Shown here in pieces: positions 45,582 through 57,253 of a DNA stretch of 64,000 nt. Location: contig OZ020611.1 in the NCBI GenBank assembly GCA_963971575.1, positions 147,338,419-147,402,418 on the forward strand, in the 5' to 3' direction. The translations under genes were made by a program, and so were the position numbers. The notes under the pieces are model-generated. The model saw only the letters and a program-made list of their open reading frames with translations, made no database searches and was not told the origin of the DNA. Numbering within the stretch: position 1 is the stretch's first letter; every line of letters begins with the position of its first letter. This DNA comes from Liopterus haemorrhoidalis (lineage: Eukaryota > Arthropoda > Insecta > Coleoptera > Dytiscidae).

Positions 45582-45844
45582 ACGGAGACTGAAGATCGAT
45601 AGATTTTTTGGACGGTCTTATTTAAATAAATTTTGCTTCAGTTGAAAGTTTGAAATTTTTGGTATGATATGGCATGGAATTTAACTTCAAACAACCAGGA
45701 AAATATTTAATTTACAATTTATAAAATTTCACTGTAGCTGTGACAAATGGATCCGACCATGGGGTTTGTTGTCACACATCTTGGGGTTAGTTGTCACATG
45801 TATTTTAAATGGGGAAACATGTTACATATAAAATATTGTTGTAC

Positions 45845-45876
<32 letters not shown>

Positions 45877-47186
45877 TTTCAAACTATCAGGGAAAGTGAT
45901 AAAACATCAGCACATTAATTCATGAAACCTGATAATTTTCATTGACATGATATTGTTTTTACTTTAAATAATAATAAAATAATTTAACAATTTTTGAACA
46001 GGTTTTACTTAACTTTTTTCTCCTGCCTTGCCTTTTTATCCTCTTATTTGTGTTTTTGACTGTGGTGTCGGTCAAAATAGCAGTTTGCCGTTTACGACTG
46101 TTGTTCCTGTTTTCTGTTGTCGGAAGTGATAAATAATCCAGACCGATTTGTGACAAGTAGCCCGCGCTATATTGGAAAAACAGTGCAATAAAATCATAAC
46201 CTCTTCTTTCAATTTTATTTAAACTTCTGAAAAATGTATTCTAGTGACAGTGTTTCTCAACCTTTTCCGGCATGGGATCCCCCAAAAGTATGTACATATT
46301 GTCTGCGCCCCCCCCCTATATATCGTACCTTTAATACTACAACCAGGTACCTTGAAATTAGTAGTTTCTCTGAAAATCAACTTTAAGATTGCAATAATCA
46401 GCAATGGACTTATTTATTTGTTTTACTGGGTTTTTGTTCTTGGGATATATAGTAGCACTTATTTTGATTTAGCATTACAAAGATAATAAATAATTGGATA
46501 GGTAGGTGCATATAGATCAAAATACCCAAAATTCGAGTTACCCAGTTGTTGTATTAAAGGGACGATATATATATGTATGTATATTGTGTGTATCAAGATA
46601 GAGGGACACGATTTTTCTAGAAAAGACGTGTTAGCAAGCTGGGGCAATTTTAGTTGGCAAAGTTTATCCAAGGAATTGAATAATAGTACTTAAATTTTCC
46701 CGCATAAACCGGAAGTGAAAGATATCAAGGACAACTTTTAGTTTTCAATTGAGAACGTACGGCATGTTGGTATCTTTGGATAGAGCTTTTAAAATGAAAC
46801 AACTTTTGCTTAAACATTTATTTAATATCTTTTACGGTTGACGAACAATTATATTCTCTAATAATGACTTGGAAAATAAAGTATTTTTATTTACAAGTGT
46901 TCAAAGTGCCTTTCATTTTGATTTAAACACTTTCATATCCATACTCTTGAGTTATCTGTAACTCGAAGCATAATAAAAAAATATATATATTTTCGTATTT
47001 CGTTGTTGTATGACTTCGCGGCCCCTCGGTTGAGAAACACTAGAATCTAGTGGATTTACAACTGTATATATAGATAAATCAGTATGTTAGATGTTTACGT
47101 TAGGCAAACAGTACTTAAAGCCCTTTGGTATTAGAATTATGATACTTGTGACAACTTACCCGTGTGACAACTATCCCCAGTCTCCC
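45582..47186. mobile_element. TA-flanked pogo-like element with nested hAT (unit 2 only)
   Basis: The ends share GGAGACTG inverted, with GTTGTCACA motifs inside both ends. TA flanks both sides and unit 1 has the empty TA near 25170. A short minus-strand frame (45959-46156) reads NSRKRQTAILTDTTVKN, similar to the tail of pogo/Tigger-type DDE transposases. The rest is non-coding. Confidence 0.55.
46248..47045. mobile_element. hAT-like element with CAGTGTTTCTCAACC end, nested
   Basis: The left end is CAGTGTTTCTCAACCTTTTC and the right side, inverted, is TAGTGTTTCTCAACCGAGG. TCTAGTGA and TCTAGTGG flank it, an 8-bp duplication with one change. It is inserted in the pogo-like element. It contains no hAT transposase motif. 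Confidence 0.7.
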
Positions 47187-47204
47187 TAATTTCTCATTAC
47201 ATAC

Positions 47205-47386
47205 TAACAATATGAATATAATAGCTGCAGAACTCGTATTTTGTTTATATACATTTTTGTAACGTAAAAATAAATGTCGGACAAACAGACAGATAAAACG
47301 ACAGTCGGATAGGTAGAAATTTATTTTTGATGGATATCGCCGTATAATCACCTGAAATGTAGATAGCCATCAATTTTATTTATATA
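47205..47386. other. Junction between unit 2 and unit 3
   Basis: ACAATATGAATATAATAGCT to TTTTTGTAACGTAAA matches the end of unit 1 (25195-25255). It continues directly into ATAAATGTCGGACAAACAG, which matches the start side of a unit at 1018. This is a direct head-to-tail joint with an A/T-rich overlap. Confidence 0.8.
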
Positions 47387-48329
47387 CAGTGAGCAAACAA
47401 AGTATTTTAACACCCATATTTTCTTTAATATTTTATTTAACTAGCTGACCCGTTGCCAACAACGTTGGCAAACCGATATCGAATAAAAATCAATATAAGC
47501 AAGAATCAATTATTAAAATATTAACAATTAACAAAACAAAAACGTTTCTTGATTATACCTAGGAAATCCTAAAAAGCTGTTTAATGCGTGTCGTTTAAAA
47601 AACAATATCGAGCCGGGTACGGCCCGCGGAAATCCTAAACAACAACTCAATGCGTGTCGTTTAAAAATTTGTATCGGGCCGGACACGGCCCGCAGGTCCG
47701 CAGGCCGTATTTTGGACATCAATGGTATAGCTTTTTCTGATTATACCTAGGAAATCCTTAACTGCAGCTCAATGCGTGTCGTTTAAAAATTAGTATCGGG
47801 CCGGATACGGCCAGCAGGCCATATGTTGGACATCAATGGTAAAGCTGTTTCTGATTATACCTAGGAAATCCTAAACAGCAGCTCAATGCGTGTCGTTCAA
47901 AAATTAGTATATGGCCAGATACGGCGCACGGGCCATTTGTTGGATATTAATGGTATAGCTGTTTCTGATTATACCTAGGAAATCCTAAAAAGCCGCTCAA
48001 TGCGTGCCGTTTAAAAAAGAGAAAAGCAATATGCTTTTCTCTGAGTTCAATAACCGGACAATATGATGTGTTCGTTATTAATTTTACAATTGTTATTTTA
48101 TTTCGTGACTATTAACTAAGCTCTGATGAAGATTTAAAATAAAAATCGAAACGTTAGCGAAGTTAATAAATTTGTTTTTATTTTCTGACTGGTCCGAATC
48201 CCATTACAACTATAATATAATTTCATATTAAGTGTTTATATGTGTAAAATAAATAATATGCGAATAAGATTATTATTAAATAAAATATTAATGAAAATAT
48301 GGGTGTTCAAATACTTTTTTTGCTCACTG
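47387..48329. mobile_element. TIR element with 114-bp internal tandem repeat
   Basis: The ends CAGTGAGCAAACAAAGTATT and, inverted, CAGTGAGCAAAAAAAGTATT extend for about 55 bp, with TA on both sides. It splits the sequence corresponding to 1115 in unit 1, just downstream of exon B copy 3. It has no transposase. The interior has tandem repeats (47551-48010) and a hairpin AGAGAAAAGCA/TGCTTTTCTCT. Confidence 0.85.
47551..48010. repeat. Tandem repeat, 114-bp period, about four copies
   Basis: GATTATACCTAGGAAATCCT recurs at 47551, 47739, 47853 and 47967. CAATGCGTGTCGTT and GGCCGGATACGGCC-type blocks repeat in step. The first interval is 188, because it holds an extra partial copy. Confidence 0.85.
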
Positions 48330-48966
48330 TACATTCCTCCTGAATCCTTTTTTTTAATAAAATAACCTTTATTAATAAAAATGCTTACAACTAGTTAACA
48401 GTAGAATGGTTATGTATCGAAAATGTTTTCATAACTTAATCTACCTGATTATAATCTAGAAATTCACTTAGAATTACTTATTTAATACTTTAACTAACAT
48501 GAATAGGTTAAATTTGTAAAAAACCTATAAAGCGTGGTAATAATATGTTTGGTTAGTCTGTGTTTATATTTTTTGAAGGGCAGTTCACTCAGTTCATAGT
48601 TACCTATTTCTTGTATTAAGGGATAGTCACTCACTAAGCACTTGGAAAAAAACGTTTTAGTTAGTTTATAGATAATATCTTTGATATACAGACCAATTCT
48701 GTAACTCAGTTACTATGATTTTAGTAACAAAATATGTCACTATGAGCAAGGTCAGTTACTATCATGAATGAAAGTCATTATACTTTTTATAATATTTTAT
48801 CTTGTAGTAACGTTACTACACAGTAATTTTTTACAGAATTGATCTGATAGTCTATTTTCATTTCCCGATAAATGTCACTAACTTTTGTATACCTTGAGTA
48901 ATTACCCGCAAATCGAAGACATTTATTTTGTGCAATTTGTAGGTTAGGGTGGGTCGAATCACTGTT

Positions 48967-51240
48967 TTATACATATAATAATGTTTTATTTGCTTGGAAA
49001 AGTCTTGATCTTCTATTTAAAAGCGAATATAATATGCCCAGGCTTGCAGCAGTTTGTTGACAGCGGTTTTTGATATACTTAGTAAAATTCAGTCTTTGGT
49101 CTAAATGGACTCCTAAATATTTGATCGAAGAAGACCATTCGATAGTGTCCCGATGTATGTATATATCTTCGTTAACTGTAGGTCTTCTTTTTGTAAAAAT
49201 TATTGCTCCTGTCTTAGACTGTTTTATTTTTATTTTCCATCTTTCCATAAATCTGATGATTTTTTCTGCGGCTTGTTTTTTATAATCGTCTATTTATAAT
49301 TGTATGATTTTGCGAATATAGCTGTGTCGTCCACGCATAGCGAGTAGTAGACATCTTTTGTGCGTGGGAAATCGTTTTTATTGATGCAAAACATGATAGG
49401 GCCAAGAATTTACCCTTATGGGACTCCAGCTGCTAATTTCCTGACTGTTGATGACGGTTATGAAACTTCGTTCTTGGATGCGTGAGATTTGAAGTATGAG
49501 GTACGGTGGAAATCTCATTTGGATAAGCTTATATATCAGTCCTTGATGGCAAACCGTATCGAATGCTTTTTCGTTGTCTAGTGTTAGCATACCTGTATGT
49601 TTGTTTTGATTGAAACCATGTGAGATAATATCGATAAGCCTGGTTAGCTGACTTGTTGTCGAGTGTCCTCTACTGAATCCAAATTGTTCAGGTACTATAC
49701 AACTGTTAGTTTCTAGATGTTCGTTTATTCTCTTTAGGTACAATTTTTATGTTTTTTATGTTATAAGGCAAATCTGACAGTTTATTAGGTTTCTTGATCG
49801 GTATCAGTTTGCTAAATTTCCATTTAGAGGGAAAGTAACTAAGTAACATGGTGTGATTTATTATCCTGGTTCCTTGTGAGGAAGGTTTATTATTAATCTA
49901 GATGATATGCCGTCTATTCCAGGTGATTTTAGCAATTGGAATGTAGCAATGTCTACTTCTTCTGGTATGACCGGGTTAGTTCTGATATATTTATTGACTT
50001 CTCTACTGATTTTTTTTTTTGTAAATCCTCTAGTTCCCAGATCAGCGTTCTGCTTGTGTACCATTTCGACCTGGTCGGCTAAAGCGTTAGCCTTATCTTG
50101 CTCCGAATAACTGTAAGTGCCGTTGTTTTGTAAAGGTGGTGGGGGTAGTGGATTCCTTTAATATATTTTTAGTTACTCGCCATAAGTTCCCATTTTCTGG
50201 TTTTAGAGTAATCAAAAAATTATTCCAGTTGTTATTTCGTACTTTTTGAAGTTCTTCTTTGCCAAATTGTTAAGTTTGCTGTAAAAGTAGCGGTAATGTT
50301 TGTTTATTGACTGTTGGTATTTTTTTCGGAAATAATTTTTAAGTTTGATCAAGGCCACAACATTTTTTGGGATTTTTGGTCGATTTTGATTTATTTCTGT
50401 TTTTGGAATATTATTATCTCCAGCGGTTTGCAGTTAATGCGGTTATTTGAATTCCGTTAGTCAAAGTTTCTAGGAGCTGGTCGGTGTCTTCCGGGTTGTT
50501 GATGTGGAATCTGGCTTTCTATTTCTTTTTTATATTTTTCCCAGTTGCCTTGGCTGTACTGGTAAATTAGTTGTTTTGGCTAGTAATTAGGTACACTGCC
50601 AACTTTCATGAACACAGGTAGGTGGTACGAACTTGTTTTAGTTGTTGGATGTGTTATATTCATGTTGCATCTAGTTAATGCAACTTGTAGTACATTAGGT
50701 TTGATCCTGTTGTTCGTTGGATAGTAAGTGGGTTCTTCTGGTGCGTACAATTTAACATTAGGGTTTTGTTTAAGATGTTGATACAAGGTTCGTCCGTTTT
50801 TGTTGTTGTTATGACAGTTCCACAAGATTTGAAGACAATTTCGATCTTCTAAAACAATCGTGTTATTTCCTACTGTAAGTAGGTTCTTAAGTCATCTTTT
50901 CTGAGTGGTACCTTTGGTGGTAGGTACGTTGCCACAAGGTGGACTGGCCTTTGGGTTGTTTCGATTTTTAGAGGCACATCTACTAACTATTTGATATTCT
51001 TGGTATTTAACACACCTTTTAATTAGTATAGCTGTTCCCCCTCCCATGGTATTTCTGTCTTGACGGTAGGATATGTAAACTTTAATTTTTAGTCTGAGTT
51101 TTTTTGTCCAGATGAGTTTTGGTGATGACAGTTACGTCAATCTGTTCATTTTCTAACACATGTTCCAGTTCTAAAATTTTGAACTGAATAGAACGACCGT
51201 TCGAATTAATTACTTTCAAGTACCGTTTATCGGTAGCCAT
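48967..51240 (-). pseudogene. LINE ORF2: endonuclease and reverse transcriptase, decayed
   Basis: The endonuclease end reads NGRTLYQHLKQNPNVKLYAP and EEPTYYPTNNRIKPNVLQVA, then SSYHLPV in place of the family's SDHLPV. The reverse transcriptase follows: LKSPGIDGISSRLI, CIVPEQFGFSRGHSTTSQL and LTLDNEKAFDTVCHQGL. The GVPQG block has a stop, and the YADD centre reads CVDD. The post-RT part is SSIKYLGVHLDQRLNFTKYI. Multiple stops and the lost endonuclease and RT residues show that it cannot work. Confidence 0.88.
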
Positions 51241-51339
51241 TACGGTCCAAAGAATGATGTTACGAAGTCTATTGTTACCGTTAGTTTGCCAGCTTCGTCG
51301 GGGGCTGCATTAAGTCTTGACATTAAGGGTTTGATGTTT

Positions 51340-52214
51340 TTAATTATCTTTTGGAGATCGAAGTTTTGTGCAAAACTTTTTAATATCTGGACTACTTCTG
51401 TTACTATTGACGTAGGGCTCACTTGTTGTCTGTTTACCCATACTGGGGTTCTTTCGGTTTGACTTTCGGGACTGATATTTTTGTTGAAGGGGAGAAAGAC
51501 TTTTGAGTGAATTTTGGTGGTTTATTTTTTTGGTTTGTAAAGCGTGGTGTGTTTGCAACAGGCCCTTTACTACACATCCTATAACTGGCTGTGTGGTTTT
51601 CTTCTCAATTTGCACATTTATGAATTTGATTTTTTTTGTTTGCAGTCTTTGGTGTTATGTAATTTTCCGCATATAACACAGCGTGGTGTTCGGCTACAAT
51701 TCATAGCAATGTGCCCAAAGGACTGGCATCTATAACATTGGGCTGGTCCACCTTTACTATTGTCTCCTATTGAATAATACAGTAGCATACATTTTTGTGT
51801 TGTACTACTGTCCTGATGTCTGTATTCTTTTCGAATGTAACTAAATATCAGGGGTACGCGTGTATTATTTCTTTGTTTTTTTAGTGATTTCGAGTACACT
51901 AATTACTGGTTGCTTTTTACATTTCAAGTCATTTATAATTTCCTCGCAGGTTATGTTTGGTGGGAGTTTTCTTATTACTAGTTTTAATTCATTTTTCTGT
52001 AGCTGGAGACCTGGTCATATGTTGTATAGGTATTCGCTTCAGTTAGTTCTTTCTTTACAATGTTGTAGTCCATTACATTTTTCATTAATACTATAATTCT
52101 GCATCCTTTAAATTTAAGTTCAAATTCTTGATTTAAGTTTTTTGGAAGGTCTGAAATTCTTTTAACTTGATTATCGAAGTAACTGTATGGTAACCGACGG
52201 CTGCTATGGTTCAT
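51340..52214 (-). pseudogene. LINE ORF1 (gag-like, zinc knuckles)
   Basis: The frames read LPKNLNQEFELKFKGCRIIV at the start. The zinc-knuckle region follows: CYRCQSFGHIAMNCSRTPRC and VICGKLHNTKDCKQ, two or more CCHC-type knuckles as in jockey ORF1 nucleic-acid-binding proteins. The tail is Lys/Ser/Pro-rich. It is split over at least three frames. Its role in an active element is to coat the RNA. Confidence 0.85.
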
Positions 52215-52316
52215 AACTTCGATGGTTTCATAGTCAGTGGTATCCTCATTTTCACTGAGGTTATTGTAGGGGTTGCTAACCGGATGCGCTAGGGACTATG
52301 GTTGTCACAAAACTCC

Positions 52317-53074
52317 CTAAATCTCATACATTACCTCATTTTCAATCGTGGTAGCCATATAATAGAGGTGTCCCATTTGAATCAAGGCCACCAGAAGCAA
52401 TGCCAACAACTCATGTTGAGATAATGCTGGTTCAGAATTGCCTTTCAACAAAAAATACAACGCAAATATTGTTTGTATATAATTAGCTATAGTATAGAAA
52501 AGAAATATCCCTGAGAAGACTCTATTGTAGTGTATACAGGCTTGTGACAAAAGCCTGTAATTATTTGTTGCGAAAGTCTGTACAAATTTAGCGTAATTTT
52601 GGTCTTGTTTAACCCCTTGTCCTTTTCCAGAATTATATTTTACAACATATTCTTTTAATTGTAACACTTTTTGTTTAATACAATACATTGACATGGCGGG
52701 AAAAACCAAAATTGCGAGCCGTAGGTTAACAACTGATGCATAGCCCATTAAATCTGTAATTATGTTCTCTTTAGTTCTGTCTGTTATAACCGTGAATGAG
52801 GGTGGAACTGGTGCCATAGATGTAAAAATTATTATAAAGAGTAAATAGTTTTTATATGAAATTTTAATTCCAAGGTTTGATATATTTCTGTCAACTTCTT
52901 CTATAAATTGGCAGAATTGACATATTTCTTCTTGTTTGAATAAAAATATCAACTGGCTACCCAGCATACTGAAGCTTAGTATCAGAGTTTGTAGAAGGTA
53001 TGCTATTCGACTTAAATTGTTTTTTATTCCTTGGGCTCTGATTAATATTGCTGTGTTTACTACGCTGTTGACAC
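52317..53074 (-). pseudogene. Gustatory-receptor-like gene copy 3, exon B, cut by LINE
   Basis: The frame is open from the TTTTTTTAG acceptor to the LINE border, where NEVMYEI is interrupted. It encodes VNSVVNTAILIRAQGIKN, SFSMLGSQLIFLFKQEEI, YNRVFSGIFLFYTIANYI and the sixth-segment region LLALLLVALIQMGHLYYM. Replacements relative to copy 1 are spread over loops and segments, so this is the most diverged copy. Apart from the LINE insertion I see no stop or shift, which suggests the gene was intact until the insertion. Fusion to LINE antisense sequence adds only a few codons before a stop. Confidence 0.8.
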
Positions 53075-53606
53075 CTAAAAAAATAAATAATGGTTTTAAT
53101 ATACGATCATTGCGATGTTGAATCACAATATACCCGGACTTATACCAAAAAACTTTATTAATACACTACTATTTTAACCAAACTGTTCCAAAAACTGCAA
53201 ATTATAGAAAATTCACCAGAAGAACAGTGGAACATGTGCTATATTACCTCAATAAATAAAAAGGAGGCAAAGAAGTGACGGGTGTAGCAATAATAAAAAT
53301 AATAAGGAATATGTGTAAATTGCAACAAAATTGGCTAAAGGTAATTAGTTCCTTGTGGAAACTTTTAAAATGTATCATTAAGATCGCTCAAAGTATCCGT
53401 TGATAAGTCAATAATTAAATCAACAATGTTGTAGAGTTGTGAGATATGGATGTAAACAATTTTAATAAAATCATGTTGGGAATATGGTAAAGAAAAATGC
53501 TAAAGAAAATTTTTGGTGGAAATAAAGTGGACGGTTTGATGTTACCTAGAATAAATGAAGAGATATAGGGACAGCACTGGGATTTAACTTAAGGGTGTGT
53601 AGTTAA

Positions 53607-53740
53607 CATGTTGAGTCTCACGTGTACTACCGGTGGTCATTTTTGAGTTATCTCAGTGGCCACTAGTGGTGCACGACTGATTTTTACTTTGGGACTGTAG
53701 GTACACCCATGGACAGGATTTATGTAGGTTTTATCTATGC
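53607..53740. mobile_element. Left end of the piggyBac-like element (unit 3)
   Basis: TTAACATGTTGAGTCTCACG with ACTACCGGTGGTCA following matches the left ends at 3105 and 30164. The right end was not found in unit 3, where the equivalent region is missing. Confidence 0.55.
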
Positions 53741-54602
53741 CAGTGTTTCTCAACCTTTATCTTTGGCATACCACCTGGCGTGATAGTTATTTCTTAAGTA
53801 TCTCGTGAAATTATAGCAGCGTGGTGTAAGCAGAAAATTTAAAAATATAATTTCAAAATTATTACATATATAAGCTTTATTATGGAAACAGAGGTCCCAG
53901 CAAACCTTTTTATACGGGCCAGTACTGGTAAAGCACATACTCCCCGGCATTGAAAGTAATGGGCCAGTACCCCGGTGTCCCCTTGGCCGTTACTGGCCCA
54001 TTGATGTATCAGTTGCCGGCCCAGCAACGGTAAAGTGCAAAATAATCGCATTAGTTGCAAGATTTATTTCTGATGGTTTTAAGTAAAAAGTATGAGTGAA
54101 GAAGAGAGCTTATAAAATGCTGGTAAAGTACTTCGTATAGGCGGAATGCGAAATACAAATGTGAAGTACATTATTAATACTGGCGTTGCACTTACTTTTG
54201 GTGCCAGTAATTTACCAGCATAAAAGCAGTTTGCCGGCATTCGGCCGTTAGTTGAATGTTTGCTGGGGTAGTATACAAATAAATATTATAATAATGCAGT
54301 TTTAATAAATTACACTCATCAAAATGGTCCAAGGATATTTGGGGAAATGCCTAATGTAATGGAGAAAATAATGTTAATTTGTTAATGCTTAAATATGAAA
54401 AATCCAACCAATACCATGTAATCAGGGCCGTCGCGTGTCCCTTAAACGCCCGTGTACAAACATTCACAAAACCGCTCCAGCTAGAATCGAACACAAATCA
54501 CGCAAGTGTGCAAGCTTTCATCAACACCAGCGGCATTTGCACGAATGCTTGCACACGGGTCGCCCTACCCCTGCGGGAACGTGTAGTAGTTGAGAACCAC
54601 TG
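53741..54602. mobile_element. hAT-like element (unit 3)
   Basis: The ends are CAGTGTTTCTCAACC and, inverted, CAGTGGTTCTCAACTAC, flanked by ATCTATGC and ATCTACTC. It is orthologous to 3239-4594. It contains the MITE at 53896-54267, which the other units lack. Confidence 0.65.
53896..54267. mobile_element. CCCAGCAAAC-ended MITE (unit 3 only)
   Basis: The left end CCCAGCAAACCTTTTTA and the inverted right end CCCAGCAAACATTCAAC define it. GGGCCAGTACC/CCGGCCCAGCAA motifs recur inside. Units 1 and 2 read straight across (GAGGTAGTATAAAT) at about 3375 and 30434. Confidence 0.75.
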
Positions 54603-54938
54603 ATCTACTCCATTTGAATCCTCGGTTCCTCGATGTACTCTTGGTATGGCTGGGCTTTGCTGTTTCAATAATTAAGACATTAAAAATTAGTTTTTTATAG
54701 GTGATGAACGAAAAATGTATATTTCTCATTTTATTATTTAACTCATATCTTTTTGAATATATACGATGGTTTTAGATCAGTGACTTTGATAAGAAATGAC
54801 GCTCAGTTTGCAAGTTTGATATTATATCTAACATTTGCCCTTCGTTGTAGATATTACACACTAAGTTCAAATAGATCTGTGAAATAGTACATTTTTAACA
54901 GTGTTTGCAAGCGGATAAGTTTTGTTTATTTTCAACAT

Positions 54939-56560
54939 TGAAAAAAAAAAAAAAAAGAAAAAAGAGAACTGAATTCCGTGTGTTGATTAAGCACTATGTG
55001 TTGCGTGATAATACCATTAAGGAAACTGCAGCAAAGCTAAAAAGTATTATGGGAACTTTGATCTGTAGCATGGAATGGTTCGCAAGTGGTTTACGGAATT
55101 TCGTTGTGGTCGTACGAGTACGAATGATGCTAAGTAGCCGGGACATCCGAAAGTTCACGACTGAAGAGATGGTTAATAAAATGCATGGTATCGTGTGAAC
55201 GATCTCCGACTGAAGATACGCGAGAGAGCTAAGATGGTAAACATCTCACACGAACAGTAGACAATTCAAGAAATGTGAAAAGGTATATAGAGATAAGGAC
55301 GGTTGGAATACCTATATATTTGAAAGGGAGGAGAGGAAAGCAGGGGGCAGAGTTAGGAGGATTGCCAGATTAAGATGTGGAAATGAAGAACGGAGCAACA
55401 GGTATTGGGCAAAACCAGAGGATAGGCTATGCGCAATGTGTAGGGAGGAGGAAGAATCCTTGGAATATCTAACAAAAAGATGTGGAAAGATGATAAAATG
55501 GGAGGAAGAGATAAAGGAGCTGTTGAATGAAGAAGGAAAGGGACAAATATGGGCGAGAGTACTCGAGGAAAGAAGGAAGGAATGCGGAGAAGTAAGGTAG
55601 AACTGAGAACAGGAAGGAAGAGAGAGAGGCAAAGGAGGAGGAAAGAAAAGAGGGAAGAGAAGCGAAAAGAGACGAAAGTGGGGCGGAAGAACTGGAGTCA
55701 AGAAGAAAGGAGACCGGAGACGGAGCCGAAAAGAGAGGAAGAAAGAGAGGGACACCGGAGAAAGAATGAAGAATAAAGAAAATTCATATAAAATTTATTG
55801 AATCAAATTTGTAATGTATTGTAATTATGTATGATTATTTCTATTTTCATGTAGCAGCTAAAACCCTAAATACCGCAAGGCCTAGGAAAAATAAAGAATT
55901 ATATATTATATATTTGGGCACGAAAAATCTATCGGCAAGATGGATGCCGTGTCTGCTCACAGTGGATCAAAACCGGAATCGCGTAACCATTTCAAAGCAA
56001 TGTTTGGACATGTACAAGCTCAATGCAAGTGAGTTTTTGCGACGTTGCATAACCGTTGATGAAAAATGGATCTATCACTACACACTAGAAATGAAGGAAC
56101 AATCATCATAGTGTTTTTCTCCTGGCTAACGAAGAAGGCAAAAAGGATTAATTCGACCGGAAAGGTCATGGTCACGATTTTCTTAAAAAAGGAAAAACGA
56201 ACACAGAGCTATATTATGTTGCTCTTTTGGATTGATTACATGCTAAATTGGTGAAAATCCCCTTTTGGTGAAGAAAAAAGTGACAATGCATTAGCTAACA
56301 CGTCCGCAATTGCAACAGGCAAACTGGTCGAATTGGGCTATGAACTGTTCCCTCATCCACCCTATTCTCCATATATGGCCCCTGTGACTTCTTTTTCTTT
56401 CCAAAGATGAAGAAATTACTCGTTGGCTATACATTCGCATCGAATGAGATCATCGCTGAAATACCGCCTAATTTGCAGAGTTCGAGAAATCGTATTTTTT
56501 TGAAAGCTTAAAGAAGTTGGAATATGCTAAATGTTTTGAGCTAAAAGGAGCCAATGTTGA
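54939..56560 (+). pseudogene. Mariner transposase relic (unit 3), split by a LINE
   Basis: This is the same mariner as at 5059, without the MITE. Recognisable pieces are RTEFRVLIKHYVL, MVNKMHGIV, then past the LINE SARWMPCLLTVDQNRNRVTI, ASEFLRRCITVDEKWIYHYT and a late PPYSPY-like block. TVDEKWIYHYT keeps the first catalytic Asp. Stops and shifts are common. It shows where the ancestral target for the unit 1/2 MITE lay (TA at 56430-56431). Confidence 0.78.
55270..55860 (+). pseudogene. LINE 3' end inside mariner relic (R1/CR1-like tail)
   Basis: One frame reads IFEREERKAGGRVRRIARLR, CGNEERSNRYWAKPEDRLCA, MCREEEESLEYLTKRCGK and ARVLEERRKECGEVR to a TAG at 55598. The C..C...EE......C arrangement with RLRCGNEERxNRYW is the C-terminal zinc-binding tail of certain insect LINEs. 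A GA-rich 3' part and an A/T tail follow. The serine/leucine-rich minus-strand frame (55312-55755) is its shadow. Confidence 0.8.
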
Positions 56561-56694
56561 AAAATAAGTCTAAAATAAACTAAAATAAGCATTTTTATAA
56601 AAAAAAGGTAAAAAGGGAAGTTGAGCGGCAGAGGAAGAAGTGAAGGGAGGAACAAACACCGGACTCGTTAGTTAGTATTATATATATATATATT

Positions 56695-57174
56695 AGTGTT
56701 TCTTTTTTAAATCGTCATGTAGGTGAAATAAATAAATTAAATCATGGAACGTTTCGCATTTATTTCAGTAAATGCATCCTCAGCCTGTGATATTCAGTTA
56801 TCATAAACTGTGCAGAACGGTGTGGAAGGTCATGTACCAATACATAGGTAAAAAACGAGGTTACAAGTTAAAAATTATAAAACACATGGACTACATTTGA
56901 TTTTAAATTATTGACACGGTAACATCGTCTCGTTTAACCCAATTTTTACATATTTTTATTTTTATTTCTACGTACTTTTTCCATGTGTTTTATAATTTTT
57001 AACTTGTAACCTCGTTTTTTACCTAGGATTGGTACATGACCTTCCACATCGTTCTGCACAGTTTATGATAACTGAATATCACAGGCTGAGGATGCATTTA
57101 CTGAAATAAATGAGAAACGTTCCATGATTTAATTTATTTATTTCACCTACATGACGATTTAAAAAAGAAACACT
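56695..57174. repeat. Fold-back element V, ~190-bp arms
   Basis: Left arm 56695-56890 and right arm 56990-57174 are near-identical inverses, from AGTGTTTCTTTTTTAAATCG to AAAACACATGGA. The spacer is about 100 bp. AT runs lie on both outer sides. Partial copies are at 13948 and 37083. Confidence 0.88.
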
Positions 57175-57204
57175 TATATTATACCGACTCGTCAAGATCA
57201 ACCA

Positions 57205-57253
<49 letters not shown>
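57175..57253. repeat. AT microsatellite between two fold-back elements
   Basis: TATACCGACTCGTCAAGATC is followed by an AT run that abuts element W. Confidence 0.85.

Larger units (their letters stand above)
48347..52316 (-). mobile_element. Jockey-like LINE inserted in receptor copy 3
   Basis: This is a 4-kb non-LTR retrotransposon on the minus strand, with its 3' end and poly(A) (T run at 48350) next to the unit junction. It separates CATTCCTCCTGAATC from TCTCATACATTACC, which are continuous in units 1 and 2. AATC repeats at both borders. It contains a gag-like ORF1 and an ORF2 with endonuclease and reverse transcriptase remnants, so most of the element came in, and it decayed later. Confidence 0.88.

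Noticed and set aside
55312..55755. 147-codon Ser/Leu/Phe-rich frame on the minus strand
   Set aside because: It is the reverse of the GA-rich 3' part of a LINE tail whose plus-strand frame shows clear family motifs.
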